Assembly: GCA_029941115.1 (NCBI GenBank)
Contig: JAPYRK010000018.1
Span: 1 to 33,655, forward strand
Length of the DNA: 33,655 nt
From: Dehalococcoidia bacterium
GTDB lineage: Bacteria; Chloroflexota; Dehalococcoidia; UBA2979
Reading direction: 5' to 3'
Under the pieces are notes generated by a model that worked only from the letters and a program-made list of their open reading frames with translations, ran no database searches and was not told the origin of the DNA. The position numbers were made by a program, and so were the translations under genes. Within the stretch, counting starts at the first letter, position 1. The number at the start of each line of letters is the position of its first letter. Positions 25,045 through 33,655 of this stretch are shown here, in pieces.

Positions 25045-25155
25045 GTCGGGCAATGTTGATGAGTTGGTCCTGTGCGACGATATCCGGCTAACCCCGCCAG
25101 GGTCGGAAGACAGCAACGGTAACCTGGTAATATTGGGTGCCACAGGAGTGCCGAT
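25045..25155 (+). ncRNA. ffs: Signal recognition particle RNA, small bacterial (4.5S) type
   Basis: The conserved SRP domain is readable at 25094-25126: CGCCAGGGTC-GGAA-GACAGCAACGG followed by TAACCTGG, i.e. the GGAA tetraloop, the symmetric AGCA loop and the flanking helix. Outer pairing continues with TCCTGTG (25069-25075) against CACAGGA (25141-25147) and a basal helix TCGGGCA/TGCCGA. The length of about 110 nt fits the Alu-less form. Ends are set from the basal helix and are approximate. It acts with Ffh in membrane targeting of nascent proteins. Confidence 0.9.
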
Positions 25156-25250
25156 TCTGAGTTAGCCAGCAGTGATGAGTAATTTTTGAAATGCGATGAC
25201 AGGGCACGACCACAAAATTAAATTACGTGAAACCTAGATGGGTGTTAACG

Positions 25251-26597
25251 ATGAGAGTTTTATCACTTAGTCACAGACTCCAGCATCCACGCTTTGATAA
25301 TTACTCAATCGTGACTGCCCCAAATATGATGGATTACGATGCAATTGTTATAGATATAGCGGGGACGTTTGATGTAATTACACAGGTGGCTCAAGGTGAC
25401 GGCTACTGGGAAACTTTTGATGGCCAACAGATATCTAATGGTAGCGACATTGATAATCAATTAGGACTTTCGGGCTTGCTGGAAAGGCGCCGAGACGAAC
25501 TAGTAGCAGCACTTGGCAACGGGGCAATCGTAATAGTATTTGGATCTGCACCAAAACAAACATTCAAGGTCTCTGGCGGAACCAATGGTCTTGACTCGTA
25601 CTGGTTGCTTCCAGCTCCAAGTGGGATGGATTGGAACCGCCACACCCTCTTGGGGAGTGGTGGTGATGCAGTAATCATATCTGACTATTCAAACCCGTTC
25701 CTGAAAGTATTTGAAACCTATGAGACCGATGTCGAATACCAGATGAGATTCGATGAGACGAGTCCTGCTGTTCAGAAGAATGCATCAGTATTTTTGCGAT
25801 CGTCAGGTGGAGCGGCCGTCGGAGCCGAATTCAAGGTGTTGAACGGTACTGTAGTTTTTCTTCCGTCACCAAAAAACATCGGAGCTACCTGGCTGTCCAA
25901 CAAGGAAGCTCAGGCAATGCTTATAGCGGCTTCGGATGCCTTGGGCAGGGTTGAGATGGAGATTCCTCACTGGGTAGGGGCATTATCAATTCCTGAGACT
26001 GATCGACTTACTAGAAATTATGAAAACGCACTTGCCGAGAAACAAACAGCTGACGATGCACTGGAGCAGGCTGTAGTTGAACTTAATGGCCGAAAATCAT
26101 TAAGCACCATGTTGTGGGGTGCCGGCCAGCAATATTTAATTGCGGTTAGGGAAGGACTGACGATACTGGGCTTTGACGAAGTTTCAGTTCGTTCGGATCC
26201 TATTGAATTTCGATATAGCGAGAATGAATTATTTGTCGAATGTGATGCGTCGGAAGAAATGGTTGAGATGACAGCTCATTATGCTCTCCGGCAACGCCTG
26301 GACGCGAAGATAGATAAGTCAGCAAAGGCAGTCAGGGGTTTGGTCATTATAAATGGGCAACGATTGACGGATATAAATCAACGCCAGAGAGAATTAAGTG
26401 AATCCCTTCGTGTCGCCGCTGAGGCAACAGGCTATGGTGTTATGAGTTCTCGAGATCTTTTTGCTGCATGCATGGCGACTCTCGATGGAAAGATAGATGA
26501 CTCAGCTTTACAAGAAATCCAGACACGGTTAACTACCACAAATGGATTGATTGACCTTCAAGACGTAATCTCGTCGGCACCTGAGCAGGGTGAATAG
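25251..26597 (+). CDS. Unrecognised two-domain protein with PD-(D/E)XK-like C-terminus
   Basis: 448 aa from the ATG at 25251 (an in-frame GTG at 25227 is possible; neither has a good ribosome-binding site). The N-terminal 240 residues look like a Rossmann-type alpha/beta domain: MDYDAIVIDIAG, then LLERRRDELVAALGNGAIVIVFG, reminiscent of ThuA/glutamine-amidotransferase-like folds, and a glycine-rich sheet ending GTVVFLPSP. A helical, probably coiled-coil segment follows (about 250-282). The C-terminus resembles a restriction-endonuclease-like fold: LTILGFDEVSVRSDPIEF, LFVECDAS, then GLVIINGQRLTDINQRQREL. The expected ExK is E330-C-D332, so the catalytic Lys is absent. I assign no function. Its position beside SRP RNA is probably coincidental. 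Confidence 0.7.
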   Translation: MRVLSLSHRLQHPRFDNYSIVTAPNMMDYDAIVIDIAGTFDVITQVAQGDGYWETFDGQQISNGSDIDNQLGLSGLLERRRDELVAALGNGAIVIVFGSAPKQTFKVSGGTNGLDSYWLLPAPSGMDWNRHTLLGSGGDAVIISDYSNPFLKVFETYETDVEYQMRFDETSPAVQKNASVFLRSSGGAAVGAEFKVLNGTVVFLPSPKNIGATWLSNKEAQAMLIAASDALGRVEMEIPHWVGALSIPETDRLTRNYENALAEKQTADDALEQAVVELNGRKSLSTMLWGAGQQYLIAVREGLTILGFDEVSVRSDPIEFRYSENELFVECDASEEMVEMTAHYALRQRLDAKIDKSAKAVRGLVIINGQRLTDINQRQRELSESLRVAAEATGYGVMSSRDLFAACMATLDGKIDDSALQEIQTRLTTTNGLIDLQDVISSAPEQGE

Positions 26598-26600
26598 ATT

Positions 26601-26626
26601 TGATTTATGTATTAAATCAGATTTCT
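26601..26626 (+). terminator. Weak AT-rich terminator between convergent genes
   Basis: TGATTTA (26601-26607), loop TGTAT, TAAATCA (26613-26619), then GATTTCTT. It occupies the 34-bp spacer between the stop codons of the 25251 gene and fabV, and could serve both. Confidence 0.45.
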
Positions 26627-26631
26627 TGATA

Positions 26632-27855
26632 TCAGTTATTTAATGGAATATCAATTTCTACTGGTTTATCATAGTCAATTTCATTTATATTGAATCCGAA
26701 GAGGCGAGCGAACTCGTTCTTGAAATAGGGCCAATCTGCAAGTTCTGCGAGATTATCATTTGTGATGTCACCCCAGATTCTTGCAACTTGTTCTTGAACC
26801 TCTGCGAGCATTTCAAAGTTGTCTAGTCTGATTCTTCGGTCGGCATCGGTTTTGATGGGTGCGGGGTGCATTAAGTATTCTTGAAATAGCCGGATACCTT
26901 GCTCACACGTTGATTCGTTTTCACCTCTATTATTAAGAATCCGAAATAATATACTCATATATAGCCCGACGACCGGTATTGCGCTTGAGGCTTGGGTGAC
27001 CACCGCTTTATTGACGCTTATCCATGCTCCTCCAGAGCCATCACCTTGTAGCCCTGGGTGCTGATTTATTACTGCGTGGATTGTGTTCGCAGAGGATTCT
27101 AGGTGAGCTTTAGCACGTCCAATTGTTCCCTCCCTGTAGAGATCTTTTGTGAGTTCGGGTCCGATATAAGAGAAAGCAACTGTTTTGATGTTTGGGGCGA
27201 GTAAATTCTCTCCAGCCAGCAGTGTCACCCAATCTTCCCAATCTTCACCACCCATCACTTTTATGGTGCTATTAACTTCCTCGTCGGTTGCGGGCTCAAT
27301 CTCGATGTGACTGATTTCCTCTCGCCGGAGGTCAAAGCTTTTTCCTGAATAAACCTGATCTATTGGCTTTAAGACTGAATTCCAGTGCTCGCCTAAAGGA
27401 TTATTTCGTCTAGAAGCGGCCAAAGAGTAGATAAGGGTATCAATGGGACCATATCCATGTCTGAGTTGTTCAACGACTTGTTGTTTTATTTCGTCACTGA
27501 AAGCATCGCCATTAATGGTCTTATATAACAATCCATTATTTTTCGCTCTGTGACTTGCGGCCGCAGAGTTGTACCAACCGGCCGTTCCTGTTTTTAGGTT
27601 GTCTGGGCTTTTCTCAAAACAGACCCCTAAGGTATTCGCCTTATAACCGAAGCAAGCCGTCAGCGCTGCACCCAGTCCGTAGCCGGTACTACTGCCGATG
27701 ACGAGGGTATTTTTTATAGTTGTATCCGCTCGCTCTGAAAGCAGTCGCGACTCAATCTGATCAATTTGGCTACCGACATTTTCAGCACATCCAGCCGGAT
27801 GCGACGTTAATGAAATAAATCCACGAATTTTGGGCTGTACAGTCGACTCGGGCAT
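26632..27855 (-). CDS. fabV: Trans-2-enoyl-CoA/ACP reductase (FabV type)
   Basis: 407 aa, the usual FabV length. NADH-dependent reduction of trans-2-enoyl-ACP or -CoA, the last step of the fatty acid elongation cycle, in the cytoplasm. The N-terminus has IRGFISLTSHPAGC, the cofactor loop VIGSSTGYGLGAAL, YSLAASRRNNP, and the diagnostic Y-x8-K active site, Tyr240-REGTIGRA-Lys249, preceded by FSYIGPELT. This distinguishes FabV from the shorter FabI. The ATG has AAGGAGAA 5 nt upstream. Divergent from rsmA. Confidence 0.96.
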   Translation of the reverse strand: MPESTVQPKIRGFISLTSHPAGCAENVGSQIDQIESRLLSERADTTIKNTLVIGSSTGYGLGAALTACFGYKANTLGVCFEKSPDNLKTGTAGWYNSAAASHRAKNNGLLYKTINGDAFSDEIKQQVVEQLRHGYGPIDTLIYSLAASRRNNPLGEHWNSVLKPIDQVYSGKSFDLRREEISHIEIEPATDEEVNSTIKVMGGEDWEDWVTLLAGENLLAPNIKTVAFSYIGPELTKDLYREGTIGRAKAHLESSANTIHAVINQHPGLQGDGSGGAWISVNKAVVTQASSAIPVVGLYMSILFRILNNRGENESTCEQGIRLFQEYLMHPAPIKTDADRRIRLDNFEMLAEVQEQVARIWGDITNDNLAELADWPYFKNEFARLFGFNINEIDYDKPVEIDIPLNN

Positions 27856-28035
27856 AAATTCTCCTTATATTGGAAATTTTTTGATAAAAGGAATTCCTAT
27901 ACTGGGATAATAAGATGCGCTAGCGTATAGAAGTAACTTTGGAGCAATATTATTCCACGACAACGCTCTTCATCTCAACGAGGGTCTAGAGGTAAATCTG
28001 GCAATCGCCCAAGCCCAGGTCGCCCGCCAGAATCG

Positions 28036-28899
28036 TTGCGGAGGCTAGGACTCACTCCGCGCAAAGCGCTCGGTCAAAATTTTCTTACAAATGAGTCGGT
28101 GCTTGATCGAATAGCCGACGCGGTTATCTCGGGATATGAAGGGTCAGAAATCGGTATCTTGGAGATCGGGTCTGGGCATGGAGGATTGACTGAAAGTCTG
28201 GCGCAACGGTCGCCGAATGTAGTTGGTGTTGAGATTGATGAAGCGCTTTGTGAAGTTGCACGATATAGATTAAGGAATTACACAGGAGTGTCGATTATTC
28301 CGACTAGCATTCTAGGTGAAGAACCATCTGATCTTATGTACAGTGCTGGATATTCTGGCGAGTATCTAGCATGTGGAAACTTACCGTACTACATTACACA
28401 ACCAGTAATTCGCATCCTCTTAACGGCTAAACCGGCACCGCGCAGAATTGTTACATTGGTCCAACGTGAAGTGGCCCGCAGAATTACTGGCGGTGTAGGG
28501 AAGGAATCATTGTTATCGTTGTCCGTAAAAATTTATGGGGAGCCAGAATTTTTGTTTGAGGTTGACCCCTCAATGTTTTGGCCACAACCAAAGGTCCATT
28601 CTGCTGTATTGTCGATAAATAAGAGAGATAAATTAGAGATTGATATATCTGAAGCAGAGATTCCTCGGTTTATTCGAATGCTTCAAGCAGGATTTGGCCA
28701 GCCTAGAAAACAGCTACATAATGGAATTTCTGGGTCACTTGGAATTCCACACACAGAGGTCACGGAACTACTAGCAAAGATTGGCATTTCTACTAGTCTT
28801 AGGCCTCAGCATCTTGATCTTTCTGATTGGGTTGATATTTACCACACTATTGATAAATTTGACGATACCCTGCTGGATATCCCAAATGGAACCTCATGA
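28036..28899 (+). CDS. rsmA: 16S rRNA dimethyladenosine transferase (RsmA/KsgA)
   Basis: 287 aa. Dimethylates two adjacent adenosines in helix 45 of 16S rRNA with S-adenosylmethionine. RKALGQNFLTNESVLDRI is the conserved opening, ILEIGSGHGGLTE the SAM loop, VVGVEIDE the acidic strand, GNLPYYIT the catalytic NLPY motif and PQPKVHSAV and FGQPRKQL the late motifs. TTG at 28036 is the only canonical in-frame start and lacks a ribosome-binding site. The frame stays open back to 27937, encoding a basic Ser/Arg/Gly/Pro-rich extension, and GGAG at 27941 lies just before an ATT (27949). Overlaps ispE by ATGA. Confidence 0.95.
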   Translation: MRRLGLTPRKALGQNFLTNESVLDRIADAVISGYEGSEIGILEIGSGHGGLTESLAQRSPNVVGVEIDEALCEVARYRLRNYTGVSIIPTSILGEEPSDLMYSAGYSGEYLACGNLPYYITQPVIRILLTAKPAPRRIVTLVQREVARRITGGVGKESLLSLSVKIYGEPEFLFEVDPSMFWPQPKVHSAVLSINKRDKLEIDISEAEIPRFIRMLQAGFGQPRKQLHNGISGSLGIPHTEVTELLAKIGISTSLRPQHLDLSDWVDIYHTIDKFDDTLLDIPNGTS

Positions 28900-29810
28900 C
28901 TAGCTTGCTATCGGTACGATCAACAGCCCCCGCAAAGATTAATCTTACTCTCGAGATTCTGGGGAAGCGATCAGACGGTTTTCATGAGATTGATACGGTA
29001 ATGTCCACGGTTTCACTTGCTGACACGCTTACAGTTACAAGGTCGGAGCCTGGTTCAGGGTTAAGTTACCATGTTACGGGACGGGGATCCGAATCACTTT
29101 CCGTGTCAGACGATATTTCCTGTGCAGCTGCAAAATTGTTGGCGGACGTCTCAAAAACCGCTCTAGATATCAATATCCACTTGGAAAAAAGAATTCCTAT
29201 TTCTGGGGGACTGGGCGGCGGCTCTTCTGATGCAGCGGCAATGCTTCGAGCACTTAATATTCTTTGGGATTTGAACTGGCCAGATGACCAACTCAGTGAG
29301 CTTGCAAGTGAGATCGGATCAGATGTACCATTTTTTCTCCATGGAGGATTCTGTCACTGTACCGGTCGTGGTGAACTGATTGAGGAACTTCCAGATCTAA
29401 GAAACTTTCGTCTGCTGATCCTGTCACCCGATGTAGGGATATTGGACAACAAGACTGCATCAATGTTCAAAGCACTCTCTGAGGAAGAATTTTCTGAAGG
29501 CAAACATTCATGGCGAGTTGCTCAAAGATTGTCCCGAGGCCTTCCACCTCCGACTACCGACTTGGTGAATGCCTTTGAGTCAGTAATTGAACGAACTAAT
29601 TCGACGCTGGTTGAACGGTACCGATCTTACAGTGACGTCGGCGCGTTGAAATTACACTTATCTGGTTCTGGTCCATCGGTATTTATGTTTCTTCATCCTG
29701 AGGCAAATGTAGCTTCTTTGACTCGCAGCTTTGAAAATATTGGAGGACGCTGTTACCCAGTTCAAGCTCTTCCGCGAAAGATATCTCACGAAGTTGAGAC
29801 GAACGTCTGA
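28896..29810 (+). CDS. ispE: 4-diphosphocytidyl-2-C-methyl-D-erythritol kinase (IspE)
   Basis: 304 aa GHMP-family kinase. Phosphorylates CDP-methylerythritol in the non-mevalonate (MEP) isoprenoid pathway. APAKINLTLEILGKRSDGFHEI is the substrate-binding opening; ISGGLGGGSSDAAAMLRALN is the ATP-binding loop; GSDVPFFLHGG carries the catalytic Asp; and LSGSGPSVF is the C-terminal GHMP motif. The ATG at 28896 overlaps the rsmA stop (ATGA), showing translational coupling; the rsmA-ispE order is common in bacteria. The next membrane-protein gene starts 8 bp after its stop. Confidence 0.96.
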   Translation: MTSLLSVRSTAPAKINLTLEILGKRSDGFHEIDTVMSTVSLADTLTVTRSEPGSGLSYHVTGRGSESLSVSDDISCAAAKLLADVSKTALDINIHLEKRIPISGGLGGGSSDAAAMLRALNILWDLNWPDDQLSELASEIGSDVPFFLHGGFCHCTGRGELIEELPDLRNFRLLILSPDVGILDNKTASMFKALSEEEFSEGKHSWRVAQRLSRGLPPPTTDLVNAFESVIERTNSTLVERYRSYSDVGALKLHLSGSGPSVFMFLHPEANVASLTRSFENIGGRCYPVQALPRKISHEVETNV

Positions 29811-29818
29811 ATTTTTAG

Positions 29819-30241
29819 ATGTTAAACAATTCTGAAACTGTCGAATTACTAGGGGTCGTGCTTTCTGGATGGGTTGCCGGATTCGCTTTGGCTATAACCC
29901 TTTTTTTGATCCTGTTAATCACTGGCACACAGAGATATATTTCAACGTCCCTAGCTGAATCAGTTGCTGGGCGAACGGCACTACTTATTTTCATGGGAAA
30001 TGTTTTCGTCTTGATATGTACTCTGGTAGGTATTGGGTTTAGTTTTATTTATTACTTCGGCGGAAGTTTAGGTCTTTTTACCGCGGAGGCTTTCGCTGTA
30101 TTGTTTTTAATACTTACTAAGCTTGTGGGGCTACTTCCTGACTCGATCAGTACTCGAGGAACGTTATTCACTATAGTTACGGCTGCGCTGAGCCTAGGAT
30201 TGCTAATTCCTGCTCTGAACTATCTTTGGCTAACTAACTAA
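29819..30241 (+). CDS. Hypothetical membrane protein, four predicted helices
   Basis: 140 aa. Hydrophobic segments near residues 11-35, 51-76, 80-104 and 117-137 (for example LLGVVLSGWVAGFALAITLF). No catalytic motif and no family recognised. It starts 8 bp after ispE without a clear ribosome-binding site, so it is probably translated by coupling as the third gene of the rsmA-ispE operon. Its role is unknown. Confidence 0.65.
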   Translation: MLNNSETVELLGVVLSGWVAGFALAITLFLILLITGTQRYISTSLAESVAGRTALLIFMGNVFVLICTLVGIGFSFIYYFGGSLGLFTAEAFAVLFLILTKLVGLLPDSISTRGTLFTIVTAALSLGLLIPALNYLWLTN

Positions 30242-30306
30242 GCCTCTAGCCCGTTTGTTCAATCGACCCTATGCTGACCGGATGGCAAATATCGTGATAG
30301 TTTTTT

Positions 30307-31056
30307 TTGGCTTCTATTTTGACTGAGTCATCTCGTCCTATTCATGGCGAAATTGCCAAGCTTGATTCAATTATCGAGATGCATGTTCATACAAATCCGG
30401 ATTCTTCTGATTCAATGTTATCGAAGGAAGAGTTAGTTACCGTTGGTATTGAAGCCGGATTAAGCGGTGCGAATTTAGCCGAGCACGATAAGGTACTTGA
30501 ACGACATCAACAGGAGAGTTTACGAAGCGCTCATCCCGACTTTTTCTTTAATTTCGGAATGGAGGTATCCACTGACTTGGGCCATATGCTCGCTATAGGA
30601 CTCAAAGAATATTTACCTGGAATCCGACGTGCCGAGAAATTGCGAGAAGAGCTTGATAAGGTTGGTGGATTTTTGATCGTGGCCCACCCTTTTAGACGAC
30701 TATTTGATCCGGTTACAGCGATGCGAACAGGCGAAACATTTGATTTGACCCCTGAGCAGGCTGCCGAAACAATGCCAGTATTTAAGGTTGTACACACCTT
30801 GGAGATTGCGAATGGTGCTAATACTCCGAAAGAGAATGCCTATGCGGCTGACGTAGCTCGACTGTTGGGAGTACGCGGAACTGGAGGCTCTGACGCTCAC
30901 TCGTCTAGTGGACTGGGTTATTTTGCAACTGGATTTGAGGTTGTGATAGATTCACAAGAAACATTACTCGAGGAACTTCATGCAGGGAGATTTGAGGCAT
31001 TGCAGTTCGAGTCGGCTGGGATATTTTCGTATTTCAACCCGCCGCATGACCAATGA
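30307..31056 (+). CDS. PHP-domain metal-dependent phosphoesterase
   Basis: 249 aa. PHP (polymerase and histidinol phosphatase) domain, which hydrolyses small phosphoesters with two or three divalent metals. Metal motifs are in order: EMHVHTNPDSSDS (strand 1 His-x-His), LSGANLAEHDKV, GMEVSTDLGHML, VAHPFRR and GGSDAHSSSGLG at the C-terminal side. It resembles the stand-alone YciV/TrpH-like class; the substrate is unknown. The only canonical starts are TTG at 30307, which follows a run of eight T, and TTG at 30319; neither has a ribosome-binding site. The frame is closed by a stop at 30298-30300. Confidence 0.88.
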   Translation: MASILTESSRPIHGEIAKLDSIIEMHVHTNPDSSDSMLSKEELVTVGIEAGLSGANLAEHDKVLERHQQESLRSAHPDFFFNFGMEVSTDLGHMLAIGLKEYLPGIRRAEKLREELDKVGGFLIVAHPFRRLFDPVTAMRTGETFDLTPEQAAETMPVFKVVHTLEIANGANTPKENAYAADVARLLGVRGTGGSDAHSSSGLGYFATGFEVVIDSQETLLEELHAGRFEALQFESAGIFSYFNPPHDQ

Positions 31057-31100
31057 TCCGCTAGAATAACTTCACGCTAGGTAGTGATCAGTTAATTTCT

Positions 31101-33655
31101 ATGCCAATTCACAACGTCGAGCAATTTGTATCCATCGATCTCGAAACTACAGGACTTAAAGCTGGAGTTGACGAGATTATAGAGGTGGGCATAGTTAAAT
31201 TTGATCTACTTGGAAATCACCAAGAATTTCAGACTTTAGTAAGACCAGAATCACGACTAACAAGCTTCATATCCAATCTAACAGGACTTATCGATAAGGA
31301 TTTACGAGATGCACCTATATTTGATGTGGTGAGAAATGAAATCGAAGATTTTATTGGCGACCTGCCAATAATCGGTCATAATATCCAATTTGATATTAGT
31401 TTTCTGAAGACTCAGGGCGTGAAGACATCAAATAGTAATTTCGATACATGGGAACTTGGAGCTCTTTTATTACCGACAGCTGAGAAATTGAACCTTGCGT
31501 CTTTGGCTGAGTTACTTGGAGTTCAGGTAGAGCGAAGTCATCGTGCACTCGACGACGCTATTTGTGCAAGAGATATTTTTATAGTGCTGTATCAACGACT
31601 TCAGCAATTACCTGAAAAAACTCTCGCTGATATGAGGATGTTTTTGTCACGTTCGGATTCGTCTATCATCACGCTCCTGCCCGAGACGAGTACGCCGAGA
31701 ACTAACAACGAAAGCTATTTGGATTTTCAAGCTAAGACTCTGACCCCAAGTGTGAATACGAATTCCGAAGTCGGTACCTCTAGTATGGGCTATTCAGTCA
31801 GCGAAATCTGGAATTTTGCTGAACAGACTCAAACTTTACTCAAGGATTACATCCCTCGAGTTAATCAGCAACTTATGTCAGAAGTGATTGAAGAAAATTT
31901 AATTACTGGCGGAGAACTTGTGCTGGAGGCTGGTACAGGCACCGGTAAAACTTTGGCTTATTTGTTACCTGCATTGATTCGTTCTGTGACTGCTGGTGAG
32001 CGAGTAGTTGTGTCGACTCAGACTAAAAATTTACAGGATCAACTGAAAGAATCGGATTTGCCAATTGCGATAGATCTTGTGGATAGGTTCAGCAATTTGA
32101 ACAATTCTAACTCAACGAGAGAACCGCAAATTAATGTTCAAGTGTTGAAAGGGAAGTCGAATTATTTGTGTTTGGAGCGATGGTTTAGCGTGCGATCCTC
32201 ACAAGCGAAGCTTAAAGCAGGCGAATCTCGCTTCTACGCTCGCGTCGCGACTTGGTTGGAACAAACGTCAAGCGGAGATTCTGCAGAGTTATATATGACC
32301 TCTCGGGATGAGGAAACATGGCGGAATATATCAGCGACCGATACAGATTGCTTGTCCCGTAGATGCGAATTTGCTCAAGATGGAAGTTGTTTCGTGTTGC
32401 GGGCACGAGAAAAAGCGTCGATGGCCAATATAGTTATTGTTAACCATGCGCTTTTACTAGCAAACGCAACTCAGAATGAACAGATACTCCCGAACTTTGA
32501 TCATTTAATCATTGACGAGGGCCATCGACTTGAAGATGTTGCAACGGATCATTTTGGAAGCATGATTTCAATTAAATCCGTCGAAGATTTGTTAAAGTCG
32601 GGTTTAGCCCAGGACAAGAGTGAACGTAAAAATAAATCACTAAGTTTCCTAGGACACCTTAGAGCTTTGGAGTTATATGCTCAAGGGAACCAGTCTGAAA
32701 TCGAAAAAATTGTTCGGACTCGTGATATCGCAATCGGGCGACTGAGAGAATTACGAGAAGGTCTCAGAGATTTTTTTGAGAACCATGCAGACGCGAGAGA
32801 CCCCGGACGAATAACATCTGATCATGAAAAGCGTCAGCAGGAATTCAGCCTGACTGCTGGCGCTCGATCTCAACCAGCCTGGGAAGAACTGACTCATAAT
32901 TTTGACTTATTATTATCCACATTGAAATTTTTGCGTCGAGAGGTAGAGCAACTTTTGAGACTGGTAAGAGCCCAACATAAGGCCACATCGCAAGTTGATT
33001 TGCAAGAACTAACTACCGCGATTAACAGATTCTTAGGCGAACTGTCTGGGGTTAGTGACGCCATGCAAAGAGTCGTGATTGATGAAAGTCCGCGTGATAT
33101 CACATGGATCAGCCGTCGTGATAGAGATATTCGTCTGGGTTGTGCACCACTTGTTCCAGGGGATCGGTTAAGGGAATATCTTTTTGAGGATAGAAAATCT
33201 GTTTTAGTAACAAGTGCAACTCTACAAGATATTGATACGAGCGGGCTCAATTCCTTTAGATTTATATTAGAGCAGCTCGGCTTGCCTGATGCGTCTACTT
33301 CCAGCTGGCCAGCACCTTTTAATTACAGAAATCAAGCGAAAGTGGTTATAGTGAATGACATCGTAAATCCCGGTGATGCTGACTACCCAAGACAACTGCA
33401 TGAAGCGATATTCCATGCAGTGAATGCGCTACGAGGAAGAACGATTGTATTGTTTACATCTCACGATGCGTTACGGAAAGCCTCGGCAGCTTTACGGGAT
33501 CGCTTGGCTGAGATTGATGTGCGTTTGCTATCACAAGGAGTTGATGGTTCAGCCACCAGATTAGTCAGAGAGCTGCAATCTGGTGAACCCACTGTAATCT
33601 TTGGTGCGGCCGCGCGGTGGGAGGGTGTAGACATCCCCGGACGAGCCCTATCACA
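31101..33655 (+). CDS. dinG: DinG-family helicase with N-terminal DEDDh exonuclease, C-terminus beyond the window
   Basis: At least 851 aa, still open at the window edge. The N-terminus (residues 8-165) is a DnaQ-like 3'-5' exonuclease: SIDLETTG with Asp13 and Glu15, GHNIQFD with Asp98, and SHRALDD with His147 and Asp152, the full DEDDh set. A superfamily 2 (XPD-like) helicase follows: Walker A EAGTGTGKT (Lys283), the DEGH box (472-475), TSATL near residue 710 and the late motif RWEGVDIPG near 840. Four cysteines between Walker A and the DEGH box (Cys357, 417, 422, 430) have the layout of the XPD/DinG [4Fe-4S] cluster. The ATG at 31101 has no Shine-Dalgarno sequence. The role is likely in DNA repair or resolving structured DNA and R-loops. 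Confidence 0.93.
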   Translation, partial: MPIHNVEQFVSIDLETTGLKAGVDEIIEVGIVKFDLLGNHQEFQTLVRPESRLTSFISNLTGLIDKDLRDAPIFDVVRNEIEDFIGDLPIIGHNIQFDISFLKTQGVKTSNSNFDTWELGALLLPTAEKLNLASLAELLGVQVERSHRALDDAICARDIFIVLYQRLQQLPEKTLADMRMFLSRSDSSIITLLPETSTPRTNNESYLDFQAKTLTPSVNTNSEVGTSSMGYSVSEIWNFAEQTQTLLKDYIPRVNQQLMSEVIEENLITGGELVLEAGTGTGKTLAYLLPALIRSVTAGERVVVSTQTKNLQDQLKESDLPIAIDLVDRFSNLNNSNSTREPQINVQVLKGKSNYLCLERWFSVRSSQAKLKAGESRFYARVATWLEQTSSGDSAELYMTSRDEETWRNISATDTDCLSRRCEFAQDGSCFVLRAREKASMANIVIVNHALLLANATQNEQILPNFDHLIIDEGHRLEDVATDHFGSMISIKSVEDLLKSGLAQDKSERKNKSLSFLGHLRALELYAQGNQSEIEKIVRTRDIAIGRLRELREGLRDFFENHADARDPGRITSDHEKRQQEFSLTAGARSQPAWEELTHNFDLLLSTLKFLRREVEQLLRLVRAQHKATSQVDLQELTTAINRFLGELSGVSDAMQRVVIDESPRDITWISRRDRDIRLGCAPLVPGDRLREYLFEDRKSVLVTSATLQDIDTSGLNSFRFILEQLGLPDASTSSWPAPFNYRNQAKVVIVNDIVNPGDADYPRQLHEAIFHAVNALRGRTIVLFTSHDALRKASAALRDRLAEIDVRLLSQGVDGSATRLVRELQSGEPTVIFGAAARWEGVDIPGRALS

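Noticed and set aside
30282-30326. ATG-started frame that would join the PHP gene if the run of eight T lost one base
   Set aside because: It ends at a stop in the given sequence and has no ribosome-binding site; a phase-variable tract cannot be supported from eight T.
32894-33250. 118-codon minus-strand frame
   Set aside because: Antisense to the DinG-family helicase, whose frame is open across the whole region.

Overview
This is a bacterial chromosomal segment with moderate G+C, high coding density and Shine-Dalgarno-type starts. It carries no phage, plasmid, CRISPR or insertion-sequence signature. The mix of genes points to a free-living oxidative heterotroph. They are a tungsten-type aldehyde ferredoxin oxidoreductase (AOR) with a MoaD-like partner, copper amine oxidase, nitronate monooxygenase, a ThDP-dependent IlvB-like enzyme, an enolase-superfamily dehydratase/racemase and FabV. 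This repertoire resembles marine Chloroflexota of the SAR202 type. That placement is an inference from gene content, not a search result.

Layout: (1) 1-300: the edge of tRNA-Val, then tRNA-Lys and a terminator. (2) 0.4-2.5 kb: a nitroreductase and two small membrane proteins. (3) 2.5-5.1 kb: the AOR and MoaD-like pair, probably one operon. (4) 5.5-13.5 kb: mainly oxidative metabolism, with copper amine oxidase, a small monooxygenase-like protein, the ThDP enzyme, a TauE/SafE exporter, a small ferredoxin-fold-like protein, nitronate monooxygenase and an extended SDR. (5) 13.6-17.3 kb: small unknown proteins, an HPP membrane protein, an enolase-superfamily enzyme, a beta-propeller gene relic, an anchored secreted protein and a frameshifted TRIC/UPF0126 channel gene. 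(6) 17.4-20.1 kb: a 380-bp tandem duplication carrying two RRM RNA-binding protein genes, running into an S9 peptidase. (7) 20.1-22.9 kb: two small membrane proteins, tRNA-Leu and an OppD/OppF ATPase pair. (8) 23.0-33.7 kb: housekeeping genes lepA, SRP RNA, fabV, rsmA-ispE, a PHP phosphoesterase and a DinG-family helicase cut by the window edge, with one unrecognised two-domain protein next to the SRP RNA gene.

The most unusual points are these. The RRM duplication left a decayed copy of the neighbouring peptidase's 5' end between the two copies. OppD and OppF share an identical seven-cysteine tail. The MoaD-like protein has an internal Gly-Gly and also ends in Gly-Gly-Gly. The protein at 25251-26597 combines an N-terminal Rossmann-like half with a degenerate PD-(D/E)XK-like C-terminus. 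The TRIC gene is split by a single-base frameshift. I found no convincing complete new defence or mobile system.
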